Of a DNA stretch of 64,000 bases, positions 48,271 through 61,636 are shown piece after piece (position 1 is the stretch's first letter; every line of letters begins with the position of its first letter). This stretch comes from Sipunculus nudus (Eukaryota > Annelida > Sipuncula > Golfingiida > Sipunculidae), in NCBI GenBank assembly GCA_026874595.1, contig CM049311.1:54503676-54567675 (forward strand), read 5' to 3'. The notes beneath the pieces were generated by a model. It had not been told where the DNA came from and did no database searches. It saw only the letters and a program-made list of their open reading frames with translations. Made by a program: the position numbers and the translations under genes.

Positions 48271-50140
48271 TGCAATATTGTTTAGATAGGTATATGTTTG
48301 TATTGTTTAAAAATTTGTACAGGGGAAGAAGGACGTCTCTTCTATATAAACGCTTGTCTTATAAGTCTACAGCAATTCACAAACCATGCATGAACAAACG
48401 CATTCAGGGGTATTCCCCGATATCAGCTACAGCCAAAGAAGATGGCACATATACTTTGGACAACACAGAAGTCCATATATTCATGCACTACAATCCTGCA
48501 CCAATCTTAAACAAACTGTATATAGAGTAGGAAAGCAAGCATAATGTATCAAACTGATCTGAAAAACAAACCCCTATATATAAGAGAAGCAAGGGTTTCC
48601 ACAGTTCTCCGTTGCATATAAATATTATCCATTAATCTAAAAGAAAGATACCGGTAACGATATTTTCCGATCCCCCGACCCCTATGTTGTTTAGTGATTT
48701 TTGTTGTATATGTGATTGTTTCGTGACGGATTTTTTATACACTTTATAAACAAAAGAGGAGCACTATCACTTGACCTGACGATGTGGTGCACCAGATCTA
48801 GAATGTATCTGTTCTTGTAAAAGTCGCCGGTGCTTATTGGTTTAACCTTCAACCTATTTCTGGTGTTGAACACGAAGTCTTTGGCTGTAACGGCCTTGTT
48901 TAGCTGTCTTAACAGAGGGCGCTACTAAAAGAATGTCGCAAGGTGGCGCCATTATTCCATCACTCATTTGGCCTTTCATTTGACATCCAAGTTACGTCAT
49001 ATCGATATACTTGACATTGTCACTTCGTCCTGCTGGTCCTTATCAACAGGTCACAGAAAAAGTTTGACCACCAAAATCAAGAAAATTCTTTTGCTTAACC
49101 AGCCTTTCTTACCGACATAACATTTATCCTTCTCACTGCCAGCTGATAGAACTAGAATGTTTACCATTGTACACAAGGAGAATGAAAATCTATCGTCACT
49201 GGGAGTGATGACTCAGCAAATTTGCGAAGGTCTGCCGGAATGGCCTTTCTATTGTTGAAATAATAAACTTATTCCTTATTGCTTTTAAAGTGCCAGTGAC
49301 TACAGTGGGGACTCTGTGCCAACGTGATTTAAGGACATACCACTAAACCATATATATATACACATGCTGTTCAGTGTGTTTGCCAGCGGAGCTCTGTTTG
49401 CTAGAACGCCGGAATAGCGTGCACTTTAGGTGCCAAGGTTTGGGAATAGTGTACAAGTCAGCTCATAAAGGTATTAAGTCTGTATAGAATAGGTGATACA
49501 TTTATTAAAAATAGATAATTGCCTTTCAGGCTATTCTAGCGACACCTCGTGGTGATGACTAACACTGAATGTTGATGTCCGGTGCATTGACAAAGATCGA
49601 TAAAATTTAGTCTTTATTAAGTTAAATGCTCTATTTTCTTTAACAGTTCCTAGCAGACAGTCTGGCTTTTTCCTCATCTCACATAGTAAGCAACGGTGGC
49701 CAGTTTAACTTGAACAAAGCTGACCATTAAGATCGAGTACTAAAAACTTGTCTTAACCTGGAGAAGTTTTCCTTGAGGCCGCTAGTCTTGATTTGAGATC
49801 CACAGCCTAAATGTGTGTGTTTTGTATCAATTAAACTTTTCAGGTGATAATTAATTTATACACATTGATCACATGATTGCTGTAAAAAATGAAAAACAAC
49901 AGATTAAAAATAAAGAAAAAAATATTGTTACAATTAGCCCCACACGTATACTTTTACACATGGTATATCTAGAAAATTCCCGCGATGTGCCTTGTGGAAG
50001 ACTGAATGTATTGGGTGTATATACAATTTTTAATTTATTTTTTTTTCAGAGGATTCATATTTATATTTTGCATGTTGATGAAAATTGATGTTGTGATTAA
50101 TAATAAAATTGGTAAACATATCTTGGTACTTATTTTTATT
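48271..50140. other. Unassigned stretch
   Basis: An 88-codon open frame at 48264-48530 has no recognised motif and no clear splice sites. GGTGGCGCCA-like words occur near 48952. Nothing else recognised. Confidence 0.35.
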
Positions 50141-50149
50141 TAAACAAGT

Positions 50150-52916
50150 GGCCCATGAGCTAAGATGCTCAGCTGAATTCAGGGAACCTTGAACAATGGG
50201 AAACAGGACTCAAACTGTGCTCAAAATCATGCATTTTGCCAATAGACCTTAGATATAGGTTACAGTGACCTTATTCTATATCCAGCTACTACCATTTGAT
50301 TAACCGAGTGTTAAAAAAGGGTCATTTCACACAGCTTGGAGAATGCAGGGCACAGTGATATTTCAGGTTTCCAAGAAATTTTTAACAGGAACCTCCCTGG
50401 ATCTTAATCTTTAAGGTGCAACTGTAACCAATCATGCTAATCTGTCCTATAGGGTGCTAAAAATCACGTTCTTCACGTACCTTGCAGGATATAGGTTACT
50501 ATGACCAAGGAGATATGCCCAAAACCTCTCTGGATGTAAAGTTAGAAGATTCTATGAAAGGTCTCAAAATAGAGAGATAAAATGTGTAAAAATTATAAAA
50601 ATACAGGTGGCGCCACTAGTCTGCAGGACTGATGAAACACTCCATGATTAATACTAGTATGCATGCATAAAATCATAGCGATCAATGCATTAGTTATTAA
50701 TTATTCTAGGGGTGATTACGGGCTCCATTGTTCGGAGAATATGGGTAACAGAGAACTTATTCCAGGTTTCCAAGGAGATTTTCATAGACCTCCCTGGTTA
50801 TCAAATAATAGGATTCTAGGTCCAACGGATACGATGTGCCCTGTTAATGGACGACTGTTTACGTTTCTTTGAAGGTCTCAAAAACAGAAAAAAATGAGAA
50901 TACGGGTAGTCGACAAGCGACTTCGTGTATTTGCCAAAATCAGAAATGGACGGGTGAAGTGAGGCATCGATTGAGTGGCAAGAGGAAATAGAGTTACATG
51001 TGTTAAATATTAGAATTGATCTCTGCCACATAAACATGATTGTAGGTGGCGTCACCTGTTATTTGAACGAGAAACTATCCTAGTTGTTTACACATACAAA
51101 ATTTCATGTGGAAAAGTCAAAGCACTGCAGAGATATGAGTGATTTTATCCCACAGCAGTTAAACAGATGGACGTTGAGCAAAAATGGCTGTAGGTGGCGC
51201 CACCATTTTTGTGTACGTTATAAAGCTATCCAAGGGCTACATTTGTGTAAATTTTTTTTCCTGATTGGTAAAACGGTTCCGGAGATATAAGCATTAATGT
51301 CTGCAGCGTGAACGTGAATGTAGGTGGCGCCACCGGTCATAAAATCAAGAAAGCTTTCCAGGATGTATACGCATGCCGAATTACAGGTAATTTGGTCAAA
51401 CCACTGCAGAGAGTTATGAGTGATTTTAACCTAAGGCAGACAAACAGATGGACGCTGTGTGAAAATGGTTGCAGGTGGCGCCACCTTTTTTTGTGTATGT
51501 TATAAAGCTATCCCAGGGCTACATTTGTGTAAAAATTGTTTCCTGATTGGTCAAATGGTTCCGGAGATATAAGCATTAATGTCTGCAGCATGAACGTGAA
51601 TGTAGGTGGCGCCACCGGTCATAAAATCAAGAAAGCTATCCAGGATCTATACGCATGCCGAATTACAGGTAATTTGGTCGAACCACTAGAGAGAGATATG
51701 AGTGATTTTAACCCAAGGCACACAAACAGATGGATGTGTGCAAAAATGGCTGCAGGTAGCGCCACCGTTTTGTGTTTGTTAAAAAGCTATCCAAGGGCTA
51801 CATTTGTGTAAAATTTTTTTCCTGATTGGTTGAACGAGTCCGGAGATATAAGCATGGATGTCTACAGCGTGAACGTGAATGTAGGTGGCGCCACCTGTCA
51901 TAAAATCAAGAAAGCTATGAGGGATGTATATGCATGCCGAATTTCAGGTAATTTGGTCAAACCACTGCAGAGATATGGGTGATTTTAACCTAAGGCAGAC
52001 AAACAGATGGACGCTGTGCAAAAATGGCTGCAGGTGGCGCCACCATTTTTGTGTATGTTATAAAGCTATCCAAGGGCTATACTTGTGTAAAATTCTTTTC
52101 CTGATTGGGCAAATGGTTCCTGAGATATAAACTTGGATGTCTACAGTGTGAACGTGAATTTAGGTGGCGCCACCTGTCATAAAATCAAGAAAGCTATGAG
52201 GGATGTATATGCATGCCGAATTTCAGGTAATTTGGTCAAACCACTGCAGAGATATGGGTGATTTTAACCTTAGGCAGACAAACAGATGGACGCTGTGCAA
52301 AAATGGCTGCAGGTGGCGCCACCATTTTTGTGTATATTATAAAGCTATCCAAGGGCTATACTTGTGTAAAATTTTTTTCCTGATTGGGCAAACGGTTCCT
52401 GAGATATAAGCTTGGATGTCTGCAGCGTAAACGTGAATGTAGGTGGCGCCACCTGTCATAAAATCAAGAAAGCTATCTAGGTTGTATACGCATGCCAAAT
52501 TTTAGGTGAATTAGTCAAACCACTGCAGAGATATGAGTGATTTTAACCCAAGGCAGATGAACAGATGGACACTGTGCAAACATGGTTGCAGATGGCGCCA
52601 CCTTTTTTTGTGTATGTTATAAAGCTATCCCAGGGCTACATTTGTGTAAAAAAATTTTCCTGATCGGTCAAGCGGTTCCTGAGATATGTGGGTTTATATG
52701 TGGAAACAGACGCACAAACGGACGCTGGGCAGAGAGGAAAGGTCAGAGGTCACTTGGTTAGGCACCAGTTCATATGTGACCCGATAATTTGTGTAAGTTT
52801 CGGAAAAATCCGTCCAGTAGTCTCAGAGGAGTTCTCCGGAAACGAACGTGGCGGCGGCGGCGGAACCCGGTCAAAAACATAGTATCCGCAAAACTTTGTT
52901 TTGGCGGATACAATGA
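50150..52916 (+). repeat. Large repeat with ~279-bp tandem array around GGTGGCGCCACC
   Basis: The left end is 'gtggcccatgagctaagatg' and the right end is a hairpin-like 'tatccgcaaaac...ggcggatacaat'. Between 51030 and 52720 about six ~279-bp units each carry two boxes: 'gtgaatgtaggtggcgccac' at 51323, 51605, 51884, 52163, 52442, and 'aaaatggctgcaggtggcgc' at 51193, 51474, 51755 (mutated), 52033, 52312, 52593 (mutated). The 68-codon open frames here are repeat by-products. Confidence 0.85.
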
Positions 52917-53061
52917 GTTAAAATTGGGAAAAATACAGGTGGGGCCACCAGTCTGCAGGAACTGATGAAACGCCATGGCAAATACACATGCAAAGAATCA
53001 TGGTGATCAATGCATTAGTTACTCAGATACTGGAGCTTTTATAACAGATTTAAATGGTTTT

Positions 53062-56000
53062 TAGCTCAGCTGACTATAAGTCATCTGAGCTATAGTCATG
53101 GTCCATTGTCCGTCCGTCTGTCTGTCCGTCCGTCTGGATGTCCGTCCGTAAGACTGGCACGTTTCGACACCGTTGGACCTACGAATCTGAATTTCGGCAT
53201 ATAGTTAGATGTCCCCATAATCTCCTACCATGCCAAAAATTGGGTCAATAGGACTTCGTTCCTTTGAGATATTAAGGAAAAACCTCAATTTTTTATTAGA
53301 AATCTATTTTCACACTTCAGGACTGCCTTATATCAAAACCACTCATCTGGTTTTCTTCATATTTAACATAAATATTCCTCTATATAGTTCCTATGTACAT
53401 GCCAGATATTAAGTCAGTATTATATAATTTAAAAAAGTTATGGGCCCAAACATAATGGACTTTGTAAAAAAATCAGGAAGATATTTGGTCACTTAAGACC
53501 TAAAGTGTTAAAGGTAGGGACTTTTTTCCAGTAATACAACTTTAATTAATCAAAATTTAATTGTATACCAAAGATTAGATCAAAATTTGTTAATTTTTTT
53601 TAAATATTGGCAAAAATATAAAATTGGAACCTTAAATTTTGCCCAACTTTGGCCATGGCACGTTTTTTTCCTGTAAGTACTGTGGATTTAATTTTCACAC
53701 CATGTATACATAAGGATTTAATCTGTTAAAATCTGAAATTTGAAAATAAAAGCTGCAAAATTAGGCTAGTTATTGAATTTTTTTGGAGGCTCTTGTTGTA
53801 TTCCCTTACATTGTCAAGCAGTCCACTTTGATGACTGTAGGTCATTCAGTGCACATCTCTATGCTCCCCAGGCTGTTGACATAATTTTAGATGTCCCCAA
53901 AATCTCCTACCATACCGAAATTGGGTCATTAGGACTTCGTTCCTTCGAGATATTAAGGAAAAAAACTGTTTTCCATAAAAAAAGCCATTGTTACACTTCA
54001 AGGCTGCCTAATATCAAAACCACTGATCTGTTTTTGATTGTATTTAGTAATCACATTCTTTTATACATTTTCTATGAACATACCAAAAATTAGGTCAGTA
54101 TTGGGTATTATTTTGAAGTTATGGGCCAAAACATAATGCAATTTTTTAAAAAATCAGGAAATATATTTACTCACATGAGAATTGCTGAACCTAGAGACCT
54201 TTTTTCAGGAATATAACTTTATTTAATCAAGATTATATTGTTTACCCAAAATTAGATCTGAATTTTGCAAATTTTCAAGTTATTAGCATAAATAAAAAAT
54301 CAATACTTTAAATTTTGTCCAACTTTGGCACTGTTGATTTAATTTTCCCAGCATATATGCATAAGGATTTAATCTTTTAAAATCTGAAATTTCAAAAGAA
54401 ATTGATTAGAATGAATAGCTTTTATTCATGTTTTCATACACCATGTCAAGTGTTGTTTACATCTAGCCCACCTAGTAGTACAGCCTTCACTTGCATTATG
54501 TAACCCACCCCAGGCAGCTTACCTTGGCCCAGCTTGGCCACTACTAGCAGGCTTCCCCTCGCCCTGCACTCATCCCCCCCCCCCCCCCCCCCAGCTGGTG
54601 CATAAACTAGATGAATGTTATAATTTTTCTGTATTTTATTTTATTCTTGGACATGCTACATTTTAGATTTTGTATTGAACCACCAGGGTTACAATGATTA
54701 AAATGTACATTTAATTGTGTCCACAAAGTGGTGTATTGCTGTGAAAGTGTGGATGTTCATGAGACAAGTAATTCCTTACTTCAGAAGAGTAAAAACTTCA
54801 CCAGGTGTGAAATTGACTATTAATTCCAGTAATTAATTAAAACTGGGATAGTAATTAGCACAATGATATTGTTTGTCCCTCATCTAACCAACAGTGTGTA
54901 TTCTTTATTTGAAAAGATGTTTTATTTTATCAAATTTACTTTTATTTTATTTTGGTGAATAAAATTAAGCATGTCCTGAAAACTCCAATATGCAGCACTT
55001 TTTAATAGTGATTCAAGGAATACTCTTGTAGATGCCATGTTGTGGCATTATTTTCTTTTAAAATCAGTTTAAACATTTATGATTTAAAAATAATAAAATA
55101 TATGTGTATGCATAATATGACCCAATGTTTTTTACTCTGTATATATAATGATTGCAACTTTTGCAACAATTCTAATATTTTAACTTATATTTTCAGGTTT
55201 TTTAATTTAAAATTTATAAACCTGTAAATAAAAAAATGATTCAGATAAAAACTTCTTTGGAAAAAGTGGATCTGCTTAAAAAAATAGGATTATATATAAA
55301 CTTAAATGCATTATTCTCTTGAAAGTGAAATAAAGGTATTAGTCCATTCTGTCCACTTACCTGTCCATCTGTAAATTTCCGTATGCAACAGTATCTCAAA
55401 ACTTTTACTGCTTTTCTTCATGACAGTCTTGTCAGAGTATTAGTTTGCAATCATATATTTAGAACTTTACTATAACCAAGTAGGAGGGCCCCTTTCCTCT
55501 TAGCTTTTCATATTCTTATATAAATGAAAAACATTACAATAGAATATTTCTACATCCACCTTCGTGCTGCCCTCACTTTTCCCTTCTCCGAACCCCATCC
55601 CAAAGTCAGCCTCAGTAAGCAAGAACAAGATGAATCAGATATATTCATACTTTAATATTTTGTATAACTATTCGTCCATAGGTACCTATGTACATGCCAG
55701 AAATTATGTCAATATTGTGTAATATGTAGACATAGTGGGCATCACAATAATGTACCTTGTCAAGACTAAAGAGATATTGTGTCATACAGTCACATATTCA
55801 TAAATCACTTCATCAGCATAGTTAATCATATCTGTCAAATTGAACGCTTGCAGACTACCATACACTTTAGATCCTTCAACAAATAGCCTTATCATCATTC
55901 TACTACTGCTTATTACCGCTGTCATTGCATTCATATTTGCTCAAATATATCACAATTTTCAACCCCTCCTAAATAAATAAAAAATAAACCACTTTATTTG

Positions 56001-56189
56001 ACTCTATTAATCCATCAGTCAGGTAATTTCATTTATCATTTACTCACATATTACATTACATTCCTTTATAATAGCCCAACATGTACATGATATTCATAAG
56101 CTTTATCGACTCGATATAGTATCACAGTGGAGAAACATTTATAGTCAAATCACGATCAGCTGAGCGCCGTGACCCATGGGTCCCTTGTT
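53062..56189 (+). repeat. Dispersed 3.1-kb element, copy B
   Basis: Near-identical to copy A (945-4080) along its whole length, with scattered single-base changes and short indels such as a missing few bases near 55820. It begins with the TAGCTCAG hairpin and ends GACCCATGGGTCCCTTGTT, followed at once by (GGT)n and a G run. It is inserted in the middle of sequence related to the 32833 element. Confidence 0.85.
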
Positions 56190-56228
56190 GGTGGTGGTGG
56201 TGGTGGTGGGGGGGGGGGGGGGGGGGGG
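56190..56228. repeat. (GGT)n and poly-G tract
   Basis: Six GGT units then about 20 G, at the 3' junction of copy B. Confidence 0.85.
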
Positions 56229-56229
56229 T

Positions 56230-56780
56230 TCTTACAAGCCCCATAGCTCAGAGGATACAGGTAAAAGAGACATAATTTTCAATTGCCAAGGAGATTTTTC
56301 ATTGACCTCCCTGGTTGTCAAGTGAAAAGATTCTAGGTCCAAGGGTAACGATTTGTGCCATGTTAACTGACGAATGTTTCTTTGATAGTCTCAAAAAATA
56401 GAGAAAAATATGCGTTAAAATTTGACAATTCGTAACCACTAAACCTAGCGTCTTCTTACTTGACATGCAGGGAGGTCCATGGAAAGTCTCCTAGTAAACC
56501 TGAAGTTAGGTCTCTGTTACCCATAATCTCCGAGCTATGGGACTCAGAAATACCGGGTACCCCCTGAACAATGGAAAATTTGATACAAAAGCTCAAGTAT
56601 CTGTACAGCTAATGCATTGATCACCATGATTCTTTGCATGCATATTGAACACTTTTTTCATAAGTTTTTCAAGATTGGTGGCGCCACTTGTATTTTTCTA
56701 ATTTTTACGCAGTTTTTCTCTATATTTGAGACCTTTAAAGATGCAGTCGTCTATTGAGAGGGCACAAATCTAAACCAATA
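56230..56780. repeat. Fragments of the 32833-type element
   Basis: Shared phrases include 'gacatgcagggaggtccatg', 'aaacctgaagttaggtctct', 'aatgcattgatcaccatgat' and 'attggtggcgccact'. Confidence 0.55.
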
Positions 56781-56964
56781 GTTCTAGTTTTTTGTTGCAT
56801 TGCTGAGCTCACATTGTTTTAAAGTACGGTAACAATCTTGGGGGAGGTAAAATTCGCAAAACATTTATAAGTTGTAGATGATGCCACCATTCTTGTGTAC
56901 AGGATAAGCTTAGCGATATCCTTGGTAATTTAGAGTTGCACTACAGTCAAACTATTTTATAAAC

Positions 56965-59900
56965 TAGATGTGTCGGAACGACACGAATGCCCCCGCCTTG
57001 GGCAAATTAGAAACATTTGTAAAATTTGGAAAATTTTTTAAGTTCAGGAGGTGTCGTATGGTCAAAAGTAGGTCAACAAGGGCAAAATGCAAACTCGATT
57101 TGTAACGGGTCATTATCAAGCAACACACCAAAAATCATGCCAGTATATGCAGGCATTGTGAAAAAAAGTCCATACATGTGCATTTTCCATAAAAATTTCT
57201 GTCTTTCATGAAATTTTCTATGTTTAGGATCCGTAAAACAATCAAAAGTAGGTCAACCAGGATGAACGCAAACTCGATCTGTAACTGTCATTATCTGCCC
57301 ACACAAAAAAAGTCAGGGTGGTATCTGCAGGCATTGAGGAAAAAAAGTCAGTACATATGCATTTGTTATGAAAATTTATATTTTTCATGAAACTTTCTAT
57401 GTTCAGGAGCAGTCAAATGGTCAAAAGTAGGTCAACTGAGACAAAACAAGAACTCGATCTGTAACTGGTCATTATCTGCCTACACACTTAAAATCAGGCC
57501 CATATCTGCAGGCACTGCGAAAAAAAGTCCATACATGTGCACCTTTTTTTATGAAATTTTCTATGTTAGAGCACCGTCAAACGGTCAAAAATAGGTCAAC
57601 TGGGACAAAACGTGAACTCCATCTGTAACTGGTCAATATCTGCCGACACACCAAAATTCAGGCCAATATCTGCAGGCATTGCGAAAAAACGTCTGTACAT
57701 GTGTATTTGTCATGAAATTTCATATTTTTCATGAAATTTTCTATGTTCAGGAGCCGTAAAACGGTCAAAAGTAAGTCAACCGGGACGAAACGCGAACTCG
57801 ATCTGTAACTGGTCTATATCTGCCCACACACCAAAAATTAGGCCAATATCTGCAGGCATTGCAAAAAAAAGTCCGTACATGTGTATCTGTCATGAATATT
57901 TCTATTTTTCATGAAAATTTCTAAGTTTAGGAGCCGTAAAACGGTCAAAAGTAGGTCAACCAGGACGAAACGCGAACTCCATCTGTAACTGGTCTATATC
58001 TGTCCACACACCAAAAATCAGGCCAATATCTGCAGGCACTGAGAAAAAAAAAACGCACATGTGTATTTGTCATGAAATTTTTATATTTTTCATGAAATTT
58101 TCTATGTTCAGGAGCCGTAAAACGGTCAAAAGTAGGTCAACCAGGACGAAATGCGAACTCGATCTGTAACTGGTCTATATCTGCTTACACACCATAAATC
58201 AGGCCAATATCTGCAAGCATTGCGAAAAAAAAACCGTACATGTGTATCTGTCATGAATATTTCTATTTTTCATGAAATTTTCTAAGTTTAGGAGCCGTAA
58301 AACGGTCAAAAGTAGGTCAACCAGGACGAAACGCGAACTCGATCTGTAACTGGTCTATATCTGCTCACACACCAAAAATCAGGCCAATATCTGCAGGCAT
58401 TGTGAAAAAAAAGTCCGTACATGTGTATCTGTCATGAATATTTCTATTTTTGTGTACATGTGCATTTTCCATAAAAATTTCTGTCTTTCATGAAATTTTC
58501 TATGTTTAGGATCCGTAAAACAATCAAAAGTAGGTCAACCAGGATGAACGCAAACTCGATCTGTAACTGTCATTATCTGCCCACACAAAAAAAGTCAGGG
58601 TGGTATCTGCAGGCATTGAGGAAAAAAAGTCAGTACATATGCATTTGTTATGAAAATTTATATTTTTCATGAAACTTTCTATGTTCAGGAGCAGTCAAAT
58701 GGTCAAAAGTAGGTCAACTGAGACAAAACAAGAACTCGATCTGTAACTGGTCATTATCTGCCTACACACTTAAAATCAGGCCCATATCTGCAGGCACTGC
58801 GAAAAAAAGTCCATACATGTGCACCTTTTTTTATGAAATTTTCTATGTTAGAGCACCGTCAAACGGTCAAAAATAGGTCAACTGGGACAACACCTGAACT
58901 CCATCTGTAACTGGTCAATATCTGCCGACACACCAAAATTCAGGCCAATATCTGCAGGCATTGCGAAAAAACGTCTGTACATGTGTATTTGTCATGAAAT
59001 TTCATATTTTTCATGAAATTTTCTATGTTCAGGAGCCGTAAAACGGTCAAAAGTAAGTCAACCGGGACGAAACGCGAACTCGATCTGTAACTGGTCTATA
59101 TCTGCCCACAAACCAAAAATTAGGCCAATATCTGCAGGCATTGCAAAAAAAAGTCTGTACATGTGTATCTGTCATGAATATTTCTATTTTTCATGAAAAT
59201 TTCTAAGTTTAGGAGCCGTAAAACGGTCAAAAGTAGGTCAACCAGGACGAAACGCGAACTCGATCTGTAACTGGTCTATATCTGTCCACACACCAAAAAT
59301 CAGGCCAATATCTGCAGGCACTGAGAAAAAAAAAACGCACATGTGTATTTGTCATGAAATTTTTATATTTTTCATGAAATTTTCTATGTTCAGGAGCTGT
59401 AAAACGGTCAAAAGTAGGTCAACCAGGACGAAATGCGAACTCGATCTGTAACTGGTCTATATCTGCTTACACACCATAAATCAGGCCAATATCTGCAAGC
59501 ATTGCGAAAAAAAAACCGTACATGTGTATCTGTCATGAATATTTCTATTTTTCATGAAATTTTCTAAGTTTAGGAGCCGTAAAACGGTCAAAAGTAGGTC
59601 AACCAGGACGAAACGCGAACTCGATCTGTAACTGGTCTATATCTGCTCACACACCAAAAATCAGGCCAATATCTGCAGGCATTGCGAAAAAAAAGTCCGT
59701 ACATGTGTATCTGTCATGAATATTTCTATTTTTCATGAAATTTTCTAAGTTTAGGAGCCGTAAAACGGTCAAAAGTAGGTCAACCAGGACGAAACGCGAA
59801 CTCGATCTGTAACTGGTCTATATCTGCTCACACACCAAAAATCAGGCCAATATCTGCAGGCATTGTGAAAAAAAGTCCGTACATGTGTATCTGTCATGAA

Positions 59901-60158
59901 TATTTCTATTTTTCATGAAATTTTCCAAGTTTAGGAGCCGTAAAACGGTCAAAGTAGGTCAACCGGGATGAAACGCGAACTCGATCTGTAACTGGTCTAT
60001 ATCTGCCCACACACCAAAAATCAGGCCAATATCTGCAGGCATTGCGAAAAAAAGTCCGTACAACTGTTTCATTTCGGAATGACGGAAGGACGGAATGAAG
60101 GAATGACGGACATGGGTAAAACTATATGCCCCGGCAACTTTGTGGCGGGGGCATAAAA
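56965..60158 (+). repeat. ~181-bp tandem array with a duplicated ~1.28-kb higher-order unit
   Basis: About 17 units share 'ggagccgtaaaacggtcaaa', 'agtaggtcaaccaggacgaa', 'ctcgatctgtaactggtc' and 'ccaatatctgcaggcattg', with a spacing near 180 bp (57751, 57931, 58112, 58292). The block starting at 57208 is repeated at 58490 (offset 1282 bp, about seven units), including rare variants such as 'aggatccgtaaaacaatc'. The whole is bounded by 'cgaatgcccccgcc' at left and 'ggcgggggcat' at right, an inverted pair of ends. Confidence 0.88.
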
Positions 60159-60179
60159 ATTTAAAAATATTGGCCGATA

Positions 60180-60293
60180 TTTTCATGGCTCAAGATCTTG
60201 GCTGCACAATCTTTCTGCCGCTATAAGCTACCACGATCTTGTTAGCGTATAGCGGCAGGAAGATGGTGCAGCCAAGATCTTGAGCCATGAAAA
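60180..60293. repeat. Strong hairpin, 46-bp arms, 22-bp loop
   Basis: Left arm 60180-60225 ('tttcatggctcaagatcttg', 'gctgcac', 'ctgccgctata') pairs with 60248-60293 with about two mismatches. It lies 21 bp after the tandem array ends. It could be a short fold-back element or, if transcribed, a small-RNA precursor; nothing in the sequence decides this. Confidence 0.75.
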
Positions 60294-60295
60294 TT

Positions 60296-61636
60296 TTCAT
60301 AGTAATCCATCCACCTTTGAGATATCTTGCATGGGATATCTATTTAATTTGATTTTTCTCAAAATGTACTGATTCAAGGCCAGGGCGAGTCTCATATTAA
60401 ACCTGATGGTTCCATTTTCGATAGGCTTCGCCCTCAGATCCATATTTGTTCATGTAAAATTTGAACAGGATCTGTCAATCATTTGCTACCTTGCTCCTAC
60501 AGATTCATGAGGACGGTGTAATCATGATGAATTCATGGCAGACCTGTAACCGGTCTCTACAACCTGACGAAGGCTCCATATTAGAACGGAAGTATATATA
60601 TTTGAAACATGCAAGAAATTAGAACGTCCTAAAATCTGGCTTAAATATGAAATGTCCGATGGTTTCTTCAGAACCAGTGAAGACAAGAAAAACAATTACT
60701 GTACTGCATATAAGGTGTATCAGCCTTTTCCACATTATGACTGAGACAACAAATATTCTTGACAATTTTCAACTACTCTGATTCAAAGGTGTTCACCGAT
60801 CGACAGGGATATTTTATGAATAAAATCATAATTCCTAATAGACCTGAGTCATTACATTTGCTACATCTGTCGGTGACGACTCGCACTCAATCTTATCTAA
60901 TTAAACCAGAAATGCAGGCCTGGCTCAATGGACCTAATGATTGTTAGGCACAGCATGTACGCATGCTCATGAAAGGTCTGCTCTATAACAAGGTGTCGGC
61001 AACTGACTGTCAGTTGAAACTGTAAGATTTCCCATGTATCCCGCTATGGTCCACTACAATAGACCAACCCACTGTCCTCCCTATATCAATGGGCTGCCTA
61101 GTGTGTCAATGAATGAGTAGTTTCTGGCAAATTTACCTTTGAGGTACTGGAGATAACTTTGACCCCTGCATGAATTAGGGTATGTTGCTGCTGTAGACAA
61201 GCTTGTAGCTCATATCATCTAGGGCAAGTCATTTAGTTACTTAATAATCACATGTAGCTCAGGGACTGGCATTAAAGTAGGTTTTGGCTTAATAATAACA
61301 ATTTCAAAATATTTCGACTGATTTTTCGGGCATTTTGGTGATTTAACCCTGAAATTGGTTAGTATTATTTTATTGGCAAGAGGAATCCTACTACCTGGCC
61401 TCAACAATTTATTTTTTAATTTAAGTATATTTTTTTTTATAATTTTTAAATAGTTATTTAGCATCAAATTTTCTATAAATGCTTTTCAAACGTAAATAAT
61501 TATAAGACACTACATCTCCTGTGATTAATCAATTAAATTGTCTTATCAATAGTTTTGAATAATGGGCACAATGTGCCACAGTCATATATCAAATAATAAA
61601 ATGGACAGTAGCGTCATTGTTGGCGTGCACTTGTCC
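60296..61636. other. Unassigned stretch
   Basis: No tandem structure, exon or RNA gene recognised. Confidence 0.35.

Noticed and set aside
48264-48530. 88-codon open frame downstream of the fold-back element
   Set aside because: No recognised motif, no splice sites around it, and it overlaps the repeat arm; its length is within chance for this window.
51084-52409. Set of similar 64-91-codon open frames
   Set aside because: They recur every 279 bp because the DNA repeats; the frames shift between copies and have no domain.
56965-60158. CRISPR-like array of repeats and spacers
   Set aside because: Units are continuous ~181-bp tandem repeats with no unique spacers, in animal DNA with introns.
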